A DNA stretch of 38,150 nt, taken from positions 1 through 38,150 of the forward strand of contig JAKJJU010000027.1 in assembly GCA_021713295.1 (NCBI GenBank). The letters run 5' to 3'. The notes under the pieces were generated by a model. That model was not told the origin of the DNA. It was given only the letters and a program-made list of their open reading frames with translations, and ran no database searches. Below are positions 14,638 to 23,827 of this stretch, one piece after another. The stretch comes from Thiotrichales bacterium 19S3-11 (lineage in GTDB: Bacteria; Pseudomonadota; Gammaproteobacteria; Francisellales; Francisellaceae). The position numbers were made by a program, and so were the translations under genes. The stretch's first letter is position 1. Each line of letters begins with the position of its first letter.

Positions 14638-16410
14638 TTATTGCGTGCTTTGATCACTATCTGGGTTTGTTTTATTTGGCGCATCTGATGCTGAAGATGC
14701 TGTATCACCCGATGTAGAGTTCATCACTGGTTTATCTGGTGCATCTAAAGCATTCTCAGGCTCTTCTGAAAAATTCAATGTTTCAAGAAAGTCTAGTTCG
14801 GCAGCAATATCATCCTGCTCATCCAGTGTCATTGAATCCATCTGTTGCATTTGTCCCTGGCTAGCTACTGCCTCACCCGGCATTAACTCAGCATAACGAT
14901 TTGCTACTACTTCATTAAATTTACCACTACTTTGATCATCTAACATTTTTTGAACCATTTTCTGTAACTCATCAAGTGGCATATGTGCTACGCGTGCAGG
15001 CATCATATCTACACCCACTGCCTGATAAACTCTAGCTAATGCCTCATGAGCTCTTGCAAAAGCAACTTGTTGATCAAACGCTGCAACCATTGCTTCTACA
15101 CCTCGACGAATCGTTGTTTGCTCATTACCTTGGTTTGCTTTTTCAAGTTTAATTGCATAGTCAAATAACTGATTGGTTACATCATATTCTTGATGTGCAT
15201 AACCATAATCCTCTCGTTGTAATAAATACGCCTTCAAAGCAATCCTTACTTGCGAAAGTACAGCCATTGTCACAGCTGCTTGCTTTAATTGCTCAAATTC
15301 ATAATTACTATAGGCAAGATTTACAGCATAAGGACCATTCAACACTGCTTGCATTAGATCCCATGTAACTGCAACATTACCGCCAGACCAAGTGTTATAA
15401 CGCATAAACTGATCATTGGTATAGTTATAACCAAACGAGTACTCAACACCTGGCAACATACTTAAGACGGCTTCGCGAATTCCCTTCTCCGCAATTTTAA
15501 TCTGGTAAGATGCTTCTCTTAACTCTGGCCGATCAACTAATGCAACCATATCCATCTGCATTAATGATGCCGTAATATCTGGTAAGTTATCTGCTGACTT
15601 ATCAGGTTCAGATAATTTAAAATCTTTACCTGGTCTAACATTCATTAAGCGCGCTAAGTTCTCTTTTGCGTCAGATAGCTGTATTTGTAATTGTGTCATT
15701 CGTCTTAATGATTTAATCAATACTTGTTGATAACCAAGCTCTATTAAAGAAGGACTGGCTCGCTTTTCTGTTGCTTTTTTAGAGCGAACCAGAGCTTCTG
15801 AAACTTTATCTTTAAATGCAATAACATCTTCATACATCTTCTGGGCAGTCCAAGCTTTCCAATAGGCAGCTGTTGTTTCTTGAACAAGTTGCTGCGTTAT
15901 TTTACGTCGCTGCTCCTCAGCAATTAATACTCGATTAGCCTGTTGTTGCGCTCTTGTATAACTTAACCCTAAATCAAGTAAATTCCACTGGAGACCAACT
16001 GACCCATTCACCACCTCTCTAGGATTAAAGCTTTGCTCATTATTAATAGGCTGACCATTATTATCAACTAATTGCTGAATCTCATTATTATTACGGTAGC
16101 TATAGCTTAACGATGAATTTGCCGAAGGTAGCATTTCCATTAATGCTAACTTATAGTTGCCCATTTCCAGCATAACTTGAGATTGCTGTATTCTTCGATC
16201 TAAATTATATTTTAATGCACGTGATATTGCTTCCGCTAAGCTAACTGTATGGTTAACTTCCACTTGTCCTTTTAATGCATCATCTAGGTTATAATAACTA
16301 TTCGACAGCTGCTCATCATCTTTAATTGTTTCTGGTTTGAGCGAACAACCACCAATTAAAGCAAATGAGATGCTAAGTGTTATTATTTTTATTGAGTTAA
16401 TTTTCATCAT
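14638..16410 (-). CDS. TolC-family outer-membrane efflux lipoprotein
   Basis: 590 residues, longer than the usual 450-490. The signal peptide ends in a lipobox (ALIGGC), so the N-terminus should be lipidated, as in OprM-type factors. Two outer-membrane-efflux repeats follow: the first begins SLAEAISRALKYNLDRRI, the second has the MDMVALVDRPELR-type stretch that usually opens it. The last 110 or so residues are an extra tail, first helical and then acidic and rich in Ser, Asp and Asn, probably disordered. It is the first gene of the export cluster. Three adaptor-like proteins are encoded downstream but no ABC or RND pump, so the energy source is unknown. Confidence 0.9.
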   Translation of the reverse strand: MMKINSIKIITLSISFALIGGCSLKPETIKDDEQLSNSYYNLDDALKGQVEVNHTVSLAEAISRALKYNLDRRIQQSQVMLEMGNYKLALMEMLPSANSSLSYSYRNNNEIQQLVDNNGQPINNEQSFNPREVVNGSVGLQWNLLDLGLSYTRAQQQANRVLIAEEQRRKITQQLVQETTAAYWKAWTAQKMYEDVIAFKDKVSEALVRSKKATEKRASPSLIELGYQQVLIKSLRRMTQLQIQLSDAKENLARLMNVRPGKDFKLSEPDKSADNLPDITASLMQMDMVALVDRPELREASYQIKIAEKGIREAVLSMLPGVEYSFGYNYTNDQFMRYNTWSGGNVAVTWDLMQAVLNGPYAVNLAYSNYEFEQLKQAAVTMAVLSQVRIALKAYLLQREDYGYAHQEYDVTNQLFDYAIKLEKANQGNEQTTIRRGVEAMVAAFDQQVAFARAHEALARVYQAVGVDMMPARVAHMPLDELQKMVQKMLDDQSSGKFNEVVANRYAELMPGEAVASQGQMQQMDSMTLDEQDDIAAELDFLETLNFSEEPENALDAPDKPVMNSTSGDTASSASDAPNKTNPDSDQSTQ

Positions 16411-16532
16411 ATGCGCAACCCCTGTTCATCGAAGTACTAATAATAAGCATAGAACATTTTTCGGAATTGCAAAACTTTTTGAGTAAAAAATATTCAAAAA
16501 ATTATATTAATATTCTAAATATTGACTATTTG

Positions 16533-17099
16533 CTAAGCTTTAGGTAGCGTGACGCCTACTTGGCCTTGGTATTTTCCATCTCTATCTTTATATGAAACAT
16601 CACAAATCTCATCGGATTGTATAAACAGCATTTGTGCAACTCCTTCATTTGCATATATTTTTGCAGGTAGTGGCGTTGTATTTGAAAACTCTAAAGTGAC
16701 ATGGCCTTCCCACTCAGGCTCCAGTGGTGTTACATTAACAATAATACCACAACGAGCATAAGTTGACTTGCCTAAGCAGATTGTTAATACATCTCTAGGA
16801 ATTCGAAAATATTCAACCGTTCTTGCTAATGCAAAAGAGTTTGGAGGGATAATACAAACATCACCTGTAAAATCTACAAAGCCATCGTTGGTAAAATCTT
16901 TTGGATCAACAACAGCGGAATTAATGTTTGTAAAAATCTTAAATTCATTTGAACAACGAACATCATAACCATAACTGGAAGTCCCATGCGATATGATTCT
17001 TTGCGAACCATCATAACGAACTTGTTGTGGCTCAAATGGCTCGATCATATTACATTCAGTTGCCATTTTTCGAATCCAATGATCTGATTTAATTGTCAT
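16533..17099 (-). CDS. dcd: dCTP deaminase
   Basis: 188 residues, full length. The enzyme converts dCTP to dUTP, the source of dUMP for thymidylate synthesis. The catalytic Glu is E137 in HVTLEFSN, the nucleotide-binding GKSTYAR is at 110-116, and the family stretch TPLEPEWEG is intact. A trimeric, cytosolic enzyme of this type is usual for Gram-negative bacteria. It starts 6 bases after the mrp stop, so the two form an operon, a pairing seen in several gammaproteobacteria. Confidence 0.96.
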   Translation of the reverse strand: MTIKSDHWIRKMATECNMIEPFEPQQVRYDGSQRIISHGTSSYGYDVRCSNEFKIFTNINSAVVDPKDFTNDGFVDFTGDVCIIPPNSFALARTVEYFRIPRDVLTICLGKSTYARCGIIVNVTPLEPEWEGHVTLEFSNTTPLPAKIYANEGVAQMLFIQSDEICDVSYKDRDGKYQGQVGVTLPKA

Positions 17100-17105
17100 A
17101 AATAA

Positions 17106-18221
17106 TTACTCCTTTGAAAGTTCAACTTTAACCTCAGGCATATTGCGGTTATGATTTATTTCTTTTAGTGATAAATAAGCTGCACTTGCTAGTGCTATAG
17201 CTTGATAACACTGACTAATCTTGCTGTTTGGTTTTTCAATTACTGTAGGCTTTCCATTATCTGTATCATTCCTAATTTCGAGCGCTAGAGGGATTTTTCC
17301 TAATAATGGAACTTCAGTACTCATCGATAAACGCATGCCGCCATCATGGCCAAAGATTGGGGTTTCATAAGCACAGTTAGGACATATAAATGTCGTCATA
17401 TTTTCTATAATACCAACGACAGAAATACCAACTTTACGAAACATTTCAATGGCTCTATTTGCATCCAACAACGATAAGTCCTGTGGTGTTGTTACGATCA
17501 AGCCGCCAGCTACCGGGACATCTTTAGCAATGGTTAATTGGATATCGCCTGTCCCTGGTGGCAAATCAACCAATAAGTAGTCTAAATCTGACCACTGCGT
17601 ATCATTCAATAATTGGCGTAGTGCCTGGCTCACCATGGGCCCTCGCCATATCATAGCAGCATCCAAATTAACCAAATTTCCGATAGAAATCATAGAAATA
17701 CCATGAGAGTTTAGTGGTTTAAATTTGCGTTCAGCTAGCATCTCAGGCGCATTGTAATTACCCATAATCTGCGGTTGGCTTGGCCCATAAATATCCGCAT
17801 CCAATATGCCCACCTTAGCGCCTTGCGCTTGCAGTGATAAAGCTAAATTAGCAGTAACGGTTGATTTTCCAACACCACCTTTACCTGATGCAATTAAAAT
17901 AATATTTTTTATTTTTTGATGTGATGCTTTTTTCAATTGATTCTTGTGCGACGCAACATTGCAATTTATGATAAATTCAAACTTGATTAATTTATTTTCT
18001 TGCAAAAATTGCCTATTTAATTGATCTACCCATTGAGCAATTAAATCAGCTTTTTGTTCCATTGATAAATAAAAGCCCAAACTAATGTTAATATTAATTA
18101 CATCATTTTTTTCAGATAGTTGACATTGTTTGAGAAAATGCCCTAGTGGCAATGACGTAAATAATAATGGCAGCTCTTTAACTACCAACTTAATTTTTTC
18201 TAGATCCATATCTGCTAACAT
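17106..18221 (-). CDS. mrp: Iron-sulfur cluster carrier protein ApbC/Mrp
   Basis: 371 residues. A short N-terminal MIP18/DUF59-like part (to about 95) precedes the MinD/Mrp-type P-loop ATPase with the deviant Walker A GKGGVGKS at 113-120. LDADIYGPSQP and VDLPPGTGD follow, then the CPNC pair near residue 270 that holds the bridging [4Fe-4S] cluster. It carries and transfers Fe-S clusters to apoproteins. The first ATG (18221) lacks a clear ribosome-binding site; an ATG at 18209 is also possible. A perfect TATAAT lies 30 bases upstream. Confidence 0.95.
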   Translation of the reverse strand: MLADMDLEKIKLVVKELPLLFTSLPLGHFLKQCQLSEKNDVININISLGFYLSMEQKADLIAQWVDQLNRQFLQENKLIKFEFIINCNVASHKNQLKKASHQKIKNIILIASGKGGVGKSTVTANLALSLQAQGAKVGILDADIYGPSQPQIMGNYNAPEMLAERKFKPLNSHGISMISIGNLVNLDAAMIWRGPMVSQALRQLLNDTQWSDLDYLLVDLPPGTGDIQLTIAKDVPVAGGLIVTTPQDLSLLDANRAIEMFRKVGISVVGIIENMTTFICPNCAYETPIFGHDGGMRLSMSTEVPLLGKIPLALEIRNDTDNGKPTVIEKPNSKISQCYQAIALASAAYLSLKEINHNRNMPEVKVELSKE

Positions 18222-18250
18222 TACTTATTTAATCACTTTAGTTTGCGCAA

Positions 18251-18280
18251 ATTATACTGTAATTACAAAACAAAACAAAC
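18251..18280 (-). promoter_or_regulatory. Probable promoter of mrp-dcd
   Basis: On the minus strand TATAAT lies at 18256-18251, with TTTGTT or TTGTTT 16-17 bases upstream as a weak -35. Predicted start of transcription is near 18244, giving a leader of about 23 bases before the mrp ATG. Confidence 0.45.
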
Positions 18281-18371
18281 TTCATTTCTGTTATAAAAAG
18301 ATTCTGATAAACTAGTGTCAAACTATTAGCAATCGCATGATCAATAACTGAGTAAACTTAAGGACTAACTA

Positions 18372-19553
18372 ATGGAAAATGTTGTCATTGTTGCAGCGTA
18401 TCGTACACCAATTGGAAATTTTAATGGCGCATTATCAACTATTCCGGCACATAAATTAGGCGCTTCAGTCATTCAACACCTAATTCACCAAACAAAAATT
18501 GCACCTGAATTAATTGATCGAGTTATCATGGGACAAGTCTTAACTGCCGCCTGTGGACAAAACCCAGCACGTCAAGCAGCAATTGCAGCAGGCTTACCAA
18601 AAGAAACGTGTGCAATGACTCTAAATCATGTTTGTGGTTCTGGTTTGAGTGCTATCCAAATGGCGGCACAAGCAATCCGCTTGGGCGACGCTGAGGTTAT
18701 TATCGCTGGTGGCCAAGAAAATATGTCTTGTGCGCCTCATGCCGTAAACGATAGTCGCAAGGGCCACAAGATGGGTAATTGGTCAATGATAGACACTATG
18801 GTAAATGATGGGCTTTGGGAAGCTTTTAACCAATACCATATGGGTACTACAGCAGAAAATATTGCTAAGGCTTATCATATCTCTAGGGAAGAACAAGATG
18901 ATTTTGCAGCAAAATCACAACAAAAAGCACAACAAGCCATTGAAAGCGGACGCTTTGCTGAAGAAATTGTCCCCATCGAAATACCTCAGCGTAAAAAAGA
19001 GTCCATCATTTTTACAAAAGATGAATTTCCAAGATTTGATACAACAAAAGAATCATTAAGTACGCTTCGCCCAGCATTTGATAAACAAGGTTCAGTCACT
19101 GCAGGTAATGCTTCAGGCATTAATGATGGAGCTGCTGCTGTTCTACTAATGAGTGAATCCAAAGCCAAAGAATTAAATGTAGAGATAATGGCATATATAA
19201 AGTCTTATGCTGATGCAGGTGTTTGCCCAACTCTAATGGGTACTGGGCCAATCCCCGCAAGTACCAAATGTTTACAAAAAGCCAATTGGCATGCAAATGA
19301 TCTAGATTTAATTGAAGCTAATGAAGCATTTGCCGCACAAGCTATATCCGTCAACCAAGCAATGAAATGGGATACTGCTAAAGTGAATGTTAATGGTGGT
19401 GCTATCGCGCTAGGCCACCCAATTGGAGCATCTGGTGCTAGAATTTTAGTTACACTAATACACGAGATGGAAAAAAGAGATGCAAAAAAAGGCCTAGCAA
19501 CGCTATGTATTGGTGGTGGCATGGGCACAGCAATGGCCGTAGAGAGACAATAA
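18372..19553 (+). CDS. phaA: Acetyl-CoA acetyltransferase (biosynthetic thiolase)
   Basis: 393 residues, full length. It condenses two acetyl-CoA to acetoacetyl-CoA. The acylated Cys88 lies in NHVCGSGL, the catalytic His in GGAIALGHPIGASG, and the second Cys in CIGGGMG near the C-terminus. TTAAGGA precedes the ATG. It is followed 27 bases later by phaB, so the pair makes (R)-3-hydroxybutyryl-CoA. It heads an apparent four-gene plus-strand operon. No polymer synthase (phaC) is in the window, so other uses of acetoacetyl-CoA are possible. Confidence 0.95.
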   Translation: MENVVIVAAYRTPIGNFNGALSTIPAHKLGASVIQHLIHQTKIAPELIDRVIMGQVLTAACGQNPARQAAIAAGLPKETCAMTLNHVCGSGLSAIQMAAQAIRLGDAEVIIAGGQENMSCAPHAVNDSRKGHKMGNWSMIDTMVNDGLWEAFNQYHMGTTAENIAKAYHISREEQDDFAAKSQQKAQQAIESGRFAEEIVPIEIPQRKKESIIFTKDEFPRFDTTKESLSTLRPAFDKQGSVTAGNASGINDGAAAVLLMSESKAKELNVEIMAYIKSYADAGVCPTLMGTGPIPASTKCLQKANWHANDLDLIEANEAFAAQAISVNQAMKWDTAKVNVNGGAIALGHPIGASGARILVTLIHEMEKRDAKKGLATLCIGGGMGTAMAVERQ

Positions 19554-19580
19554 ATTTTTATTTAACAAAAGGACTAGACA

Positions 19581-20336
19581 ATGAATGAATCAATGATAGG
19601 TAAAATAGCCGTTGTAACCGGTGGCACTCGAGGTATTGGTAAAGCAATTTGTGATGAGTTATTAAAACGTGGCGCAACTGTAATTGCTGGTTATACAAAC
19701 CAAGCCAATGCAGATAAATGGTTAGACGAAAAAAAGAGCCAAGGTTTTGCTGTAAGAGTAGGAACAATGAAGGGCAACGTCGCTGATTATAATGAAATGA
19801 CTGAAGCATTAAATAATATTATCGCTCAATATGGCCATATTGATATTTTAGTTAATAATGCTGGTATTACTCGAGATACAACATTTAAGAAAATGTCAGC
19901 ACAAGATTGGTCAGATGTTCTTCAAACTAATCTAGGCAGTATGTTCAATGTGACTCGCCATGTTATTAATCACATGATTGAAAATAATTATGGCCGTATC
20001 GTAAATTTATCTTCAGTGAATGCACAAAAAGGCCAATTTGGACAAACCAATTATGCAGCCACTAAAGCCGGCATTCATGGATTTACCAAAGCACTAGCTC
20101 AAGAAGTTGCCGCTAAAGGCGTCACTGTCAATACCGTTTCACCTGGTTATATCGCAACGGAAATGCTTCAGGCTATGCCTGATAAAGTCCTAAATCAAAT
20201 TATTTCGCAAGTTCCTGTTGGACGTTTAGGAAAACCTGAAGAAATTGCTGACTTGGTTGCTTTCCTTTCTGAAGATAAAGCTGCATTTATTACCGGCGCT
20301 GATATTTCTATTAATGGCGGTTTGCATATGCATTAA
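19581..20336 (+). CDS. phaB: Acetoacetyl-CoA reductase (short-chain dehydrogenase)
   Basis: 251 residues. The classical SDR layout is present: TGGTRGIG cofactor loop at 13-20, NNAG at 92-95, catalytic Ser144/145, Tyr158 and Lys162 (YAATK), and the SPGYIATEM stretch. PhaB uses NADPH to reduce acetoacetyl-CoA to (R)-3-hydroxybutyryl-CoA. FabG-like 3-oxoacyl-ACP reductases look similar, but the position right after a thiolase favours PhaB. AAAGGA precedes the ATG at a good distance. Confidence 0.92.
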   Translation: MNESMIGKIAVVTGGTRGIGKAICDELLKRGATVIAGYTNQANADKWLDEKKSQGFAVRVGTMKGNVADYNEMTEALNNIIAQYGHIDILVNNAGITRDTTFKKMSAQDWSDVLQTNLGSMFNVTRHVINHMIENNYGRIVNLSSVNAQKGQFGQTNYAATKAGIHGFTKALAQEVAAKGVTVNTVSPGYIATEMLQAMPDKVLNQIISQVPVGRLGKPEEIADLVAFLSEDKAAFITGADISINGGLHMH

Positions 20337-20354
20337 ACCTAGGCAAGAGCAACC

Positions 20355-21380
20355 ATGGTATTGATTAATACGAACTACGCACTTCTAAATGCGCTTAAAG
20401 CTGTTATTGCGAGCTTTATCGGTTATCTTATTGGTCATTTCTTGGGGGACTATTTAAATGTCACTCAAATGTATAGCTGGATTGTCGTAACTATTTTAGT
20501 CATTATGTCCAGCCAACCTAATTTAGGCGGCGCTATTGATAAAGCGGTAATGCGTTTTTTTGCTACTGCATTCACTGCTGTTATTGCAATAGCAATTATC
20601 TATTTTTTTAGTGAACAAGCATGGACTGTATTAGCTTTTAGTTTATGTTTAATTTTTATCGGCGTCTTTATTGCAAATTCAATACCCAAATACACCTATG
20701 CTGGTGTTTTGGGCTCTGTTACCGTTGCAATTACCATGTTTGGACAAAATATCAGTGTATCGTTTGCATTCTATCGAGCACTTGAAGTGCTCATTGGTAT
20801 TTTTATTGCCTTACTTATAAACCGTTTTGTATTTCCAATTAGAGCTGAAAAGCAAATCGAGAAATCTTTTTCAGAAACGATTCGAGAAATAAAAAACTTA
20901 CATGATTATTTAATCGAAGGCAAAAGTTATGAAACCTTGTTATCCAAATTATTTTCACATTTCAGCAAACAAATTACGCTTCTAAAAGAAATCAAATATG
21001 AAAAAGCAAAAATCCATATGGATCACTACAGCCAAATAAATCGAACCATCCGTCGTCTCTATCGTCATATTTGTATTTTACATGAGTATATTGATACTTA
21101 TCCTGAAAAACGCCAAAAATTTTCTCATCATAATCATTTTTTAGCTCTGTTTGATGTTATCAAACAATTACTCAAACAACTAGAAGTAAGCTTTCTACAT
21201 AAAAAAGTAATGCCAACTGATGAGCTTGATAAAGCTCAAGAGAAATTAAAAGCATTTATGGAAACACTGAATATTGAGCCTGAATATCGTCACAGCTCAA
21301 CTTTAGTTTTTTCACTTCAATCAATCATTAACATGATTGAAGCTATTACCCAAGCACAGAAATCAATTTATCAATCATAA
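20355..21380 (+). CDS. FUSC-family inner-membrane protein (aromatic-acid exporter type)
   Basis: 341 residues. The N-terminal 160 or so residues hold about five or six membrane helices (for example ALKAVIASFIGYLIGHFLG, VLIGIFIALLINRFVF), as in the FUSC/YqjA-type half-transporters. The rest is a soluble, largely helical cytoplasmic region. Family members are linked to export of aromatic acids or fusaric acid, but the substrate here cannot be read from the sequence. It starts 18 bases after phaB and ends 16 bases before the methyltransferase, so it is part of the same transcript. Confidence 0.8.
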   Translation: MVLINTNYALLNALKAVIASFIGYLIGHFLGDYLNVTQMYSWIVVTILVIMSSQPNLGGAIDKAVMRFFATAFTAVIAIAIIYFFSEQAWTVLAFSLCLIFIGVFIANSIPKYTYAGVLGSVTVAITMFGQNISVSFAFYRALEVLIGIFIALLINRFVFPIRAEKQIEKSFSETIREIKNLHDYLIEGKSYETLLSKLFSHFSKQITLLKEIKYEKAKIHMDHYSQINRTIRRLYRHICILHEYIDTYPEKRQKFSHHNHFLALFDVIKQLLKQLEVSFLHKKVMPTDELDKAQEKLKAFMETLNIEPEYRHSSTLVFSLQSIINMIEAITQAQKSIYQS

Positions 21381-21396
21381 ACTAAAAGGCATCATA

Positions 21397-22188
21397 ATGG
21401 ACTCTTGGAATAGCCAAACTTACAGTCAATTTCTTGAGCTTAGAACCAAACCAGCACGCGATTTAATATCTGCTATACCTTCTAATTTTCAACCAAAAAC
21501 TATTTATGATCTTGGCTGCGGCCCAGGCAACAGCACTATTTTATTGCAAGAGCGCTGGCCAGAAGCTAATATTATCGGCATTGATTCTTCATTAGATATG
21601 ATTAAAAAAGCACAACAATCTTATCCAAATATAAGCTTTCTTGAAGGAGATATTGCAAGCTTTTCTCCTAACAACAAAATAGACTGCTTTATTGCCAATG
21701 CATCGCTACAATGGCTCGATAATCATGAAAGTCTATTCCCAAATTTATTTAATACTTTAATACCGGGTGGTATTTTTGCCATTCAAATGCCTAATAACTT
21801 TCATAATCCAACCCATCAAGTCATCGTTAAACTTTTACAAAGGCACTCAAATTGGAACTTCATCCTAGAGCGTTTGCGTTATGGTACCTTAAACAAGCCT
21901 TTTTACAATCTAATTGATTATTATGATTTATTAACAAATGCTAGGGTAAAAAGCCTAGCTTGTTGGGAAACTGAATACTTTCAAGAAATGTCAGATTATC
22001 CTGCTATTTTTAACTGGGTTAAGGGTACTGCACTTACGCCTGTTTTATCTGCCATGAAGGCTCAAGAAAAAGCTGAGTTCGAACAAGCTTATATCAGTGC
22101 AATTACCAATGCCTACCCCAAACAAGTCAATGGCAAAATTTTACTCCCATTTAAACGCCTATTTATGGTAGGCATGAAATCAACCTAA
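21397..22188 (+). CDS. tam: Trans-aconitate 2-methyltransferase-like enzyme
   Basis: 263 residues from the ATG at 21397, which has AAAGG upstream and starts after the preceding stop; an upstream in-frame ATG at 21337 lies inside the FUSC gene. Family Tam proteins start with a W-x4-Y-x2-F pattern as here (SWNSQTYSQF). Motif I is YDLGCGPGNST, the acidic ribose-binding residue lies in GIDSS, and NASLQWLDNH is characteristic. Tam methylates trans-aconitate, a by-product that inhibits the TCA cycle. Exact substrate is inferred. It is the last gene of the phaA-phaB-FUSC operon. Confidence 0.85.
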   Translation: MDSWNSQTYSQFLELRTKPARDLISAIPSNFQPKTIYDLGCGPGNSTILLQERWPEANIIGIDSSLDMIKKAQQSYPNISFLEGDIASFSPNNKIDCFIANASLQWLDNHESLFPNLFNTLIPGGIFAIQMPNNFHNPTHQVIVKLLQRHSNWNFILERLRYGTLNKPFYNLIDYYDLLTNARVKSLACWETEYFQEMSDYPAIFNWVKGTALTPVLSAMKAQEKAEFEQAYISAITNAYPKQVNGKILLPFKRLFMVGMKST

Positions 22189-22205
22189 ATAATGTTCATA
22201 GCGAA

Positions 22206-22979
22206 CTAATGATTAATCTCTCTTGCTAATGCTTGGTCGTATGCTGATTTTACTGCTTCAATCGATGCGTATTTTTGCGATTCAAATGTCGACTTTTTAG
22301 AAAAAACTGTGTAATAATCCTTACTAAATAAGGTTGTTTGACAAATATGAAGATTATCTATATTTGCTTGCAATTTATAATACTCTGCAATGGATTTAAC
22401 CATTGGCATTAATTGAGTTTGATTTAACAATAACTTTCTTAACGCCGAAGCTAATGTTGGCTGATAAAGCACCGAACTCGCTTTATTTTTAAAACAATTT
22501 AATAAATTTTGTGAATAACTATTAGCTGTTACAAGCCCCACTTTCCAGTTATTTTTTTCTAAATTTGGGCAAACTGTTTGCTGACAAACTTTTTCTTTAT
22601 TTATATCTGAATTAGTTACCCAAACATAGTTCAAATTATTAGATGGCGTTTGACTATAGTAAACGTCCATTTGTCTTTGCTGTTTTTTTGAAACCATAAA
22701 AGCGGCATCAACTTTACCACTTTTTACTAACATCCAACATTGCTTCCAGGGCATAATAATAATTTTTAATGAAACCCCTAACTGCTGAAATAATTTTTCA
22801 TTTACCTGGACATCTTTACCTTGGACATTTCCATCTTCAATATAGTCAAATGGTGGCCATGGTTCTGCACAAGCTTTAATCGTTTGCCCTGCATCATTAG
22901 CAAAAGAATTTAAAGGAATGATTAGAAATAAAGTTAAAATCAAACCAACTTTAGTTAAAAAATGATTAATTGTTAGCAT
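22206..22979 (-). CDS. Periplasmic solute-binding protein (SBP family 3 type)
   Basis: 257 residues. The signal peptide has a hydrophobic core (VGLILTLFLIIPLNSFA). The mature part starts with CAEPWPPFDYIEDGNVQGKDV, the usual opening of amino-acid-type extracellular binding proteins, followed by DAAFMVSKKQQRQMDVYYS. No ABC permease or ATPase is beside it. It may bind a polar metabolite on its own or work as a signal protein. It lies convergent to tam with 17 bases between them. The ligand cannot be predicted. Confidence 0.82.
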   Translation of the reverse strand: MLTINHFLTKVGLILTLFLIIPLNSFANDAGQTIKACAEPWPPFDYIEDGNVQGKDVQVNEKLFQQLGVSLKIIIMPWKQCWMLVKSGKVDAAFMVSKKQQRQMDVYYSQTPSNNLNYVWVTNSDINKEKVCQQTVCPNLEKNNWKVGLVTANSYSQNLLNCFKNKASSVLYQPTLASALRKLLLNQTQLMPMVKSIAEYYKLQANIDNLHICQTTLFSKDYYTVFSKKSTFESQKYASIEAVKSAYDQALAREINH

Positions 22980-23076
22980 CTTAGTTTCATCAATAAATCG
23001 CTGTTTTTTAATACTGTCTATTCTAAAAAATTCGCATAGGAAAAGAAAGGTATATTAGCTAGATATGATCGTAAAT

Positions 23077-23772
23077 TTAATCACAGCTTTTATTTGGATA
23101 TAAAGAAAAACTAAGCGATTGCGCAGTGTAATTATCATTTGCATATTTATGCGCTGTATCTACTTGTACTAATGACTGAGACTCTAAAAACACCCGTAAA
23201 CAGGCCTTTTGATTTGGATTATTTTCTATGGCTTTACCCTTTGATTTTGTATAAGTAAAAACAGCTTTATAATCACCTTTTAAATCAATATAGTATGAAG
23301 GTGTGAAATTGTAGCCATTGATTGAAAAAGGTAAGTCTCCATTGTAGGTAATATAAAAACGCTGAGGAATATCAACATCAAATGACATACTTTGTGTATT
23401 AAATTTCCCAAGTGTTATTGTTTTTTGAAGATAGTAATTACTCTGATAATAGTTATTTAAATGGGCAATAAATGCATTTAAAATCGTACGAAAATGCTTC
23501 TCTAGCTCCTGTGGATTATCCGGATATTGCTGATAAAGCTTGGGTGTAAAAATTTCAGCATAAACCCCAATATCTGATTTAATCATAGTAACTATTTTAT
23601 CGTTATTATACTGGCTATACGCCCATAATTTCGATGCCAACAAGTCATTATAAGTCAGTTTAATATAAAGCGGAGCCTTAGCATAAGCATTACCAAAACC
23701 AATGACTAAAACTAATAAAAATGCAAACAACCAAACATAAAGTTGAGATTTTATTTTTCTATTCACAACCAT
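23077..23772 (-). CDS. Exported protein of unknown function (possibly DUF4852-like)
   Basis: 231 residues with a signal peptide or N-terminal anchor (LYVWLFAFLLVLVIGFGNAYA) and AAGGT before the ATG. The mature part mixes helix and beta strand, and includes LTYNDLLASKLWAYSQYNN and a late CLRVFLESQSLVQV. It has two Cys in the mature region, which could form a disulfide. The pattern LTYNDLL near the start and LGKF in the middle vaguely recalls DUF4852 proteins, with low certainty. It lies 55 bases after the bufC stop on the same strand and may share its transcript. Confidence 0.6.
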   Translation of the reverse strand: MVVNRKIKSQLYVWLFAFLLVLVIGFGNAYAKAPLYIKLTYNDLLASKLWAYSQYNNDKIVTMIKSDIGVYAEIFTPKLYQQYPDNPQELEKHFRTILNAFIAHLNNYYQSNYYLQKTITLGKFNTQSMSFDVDIPQRFYITYNGDLPFSINGYNFTPSYYIDLKGDYKAVFTYTKSKGKAIENNPNQKACLRVFLESQSLVQVDTAHKYANDNYTAQSLSFSLYPNKSCD

Positions 23773-23827
23773 TATTACCTTATATCAGACCCATATTAAT
23801 AATTTTAATATAGCTAGCTATTATAAA

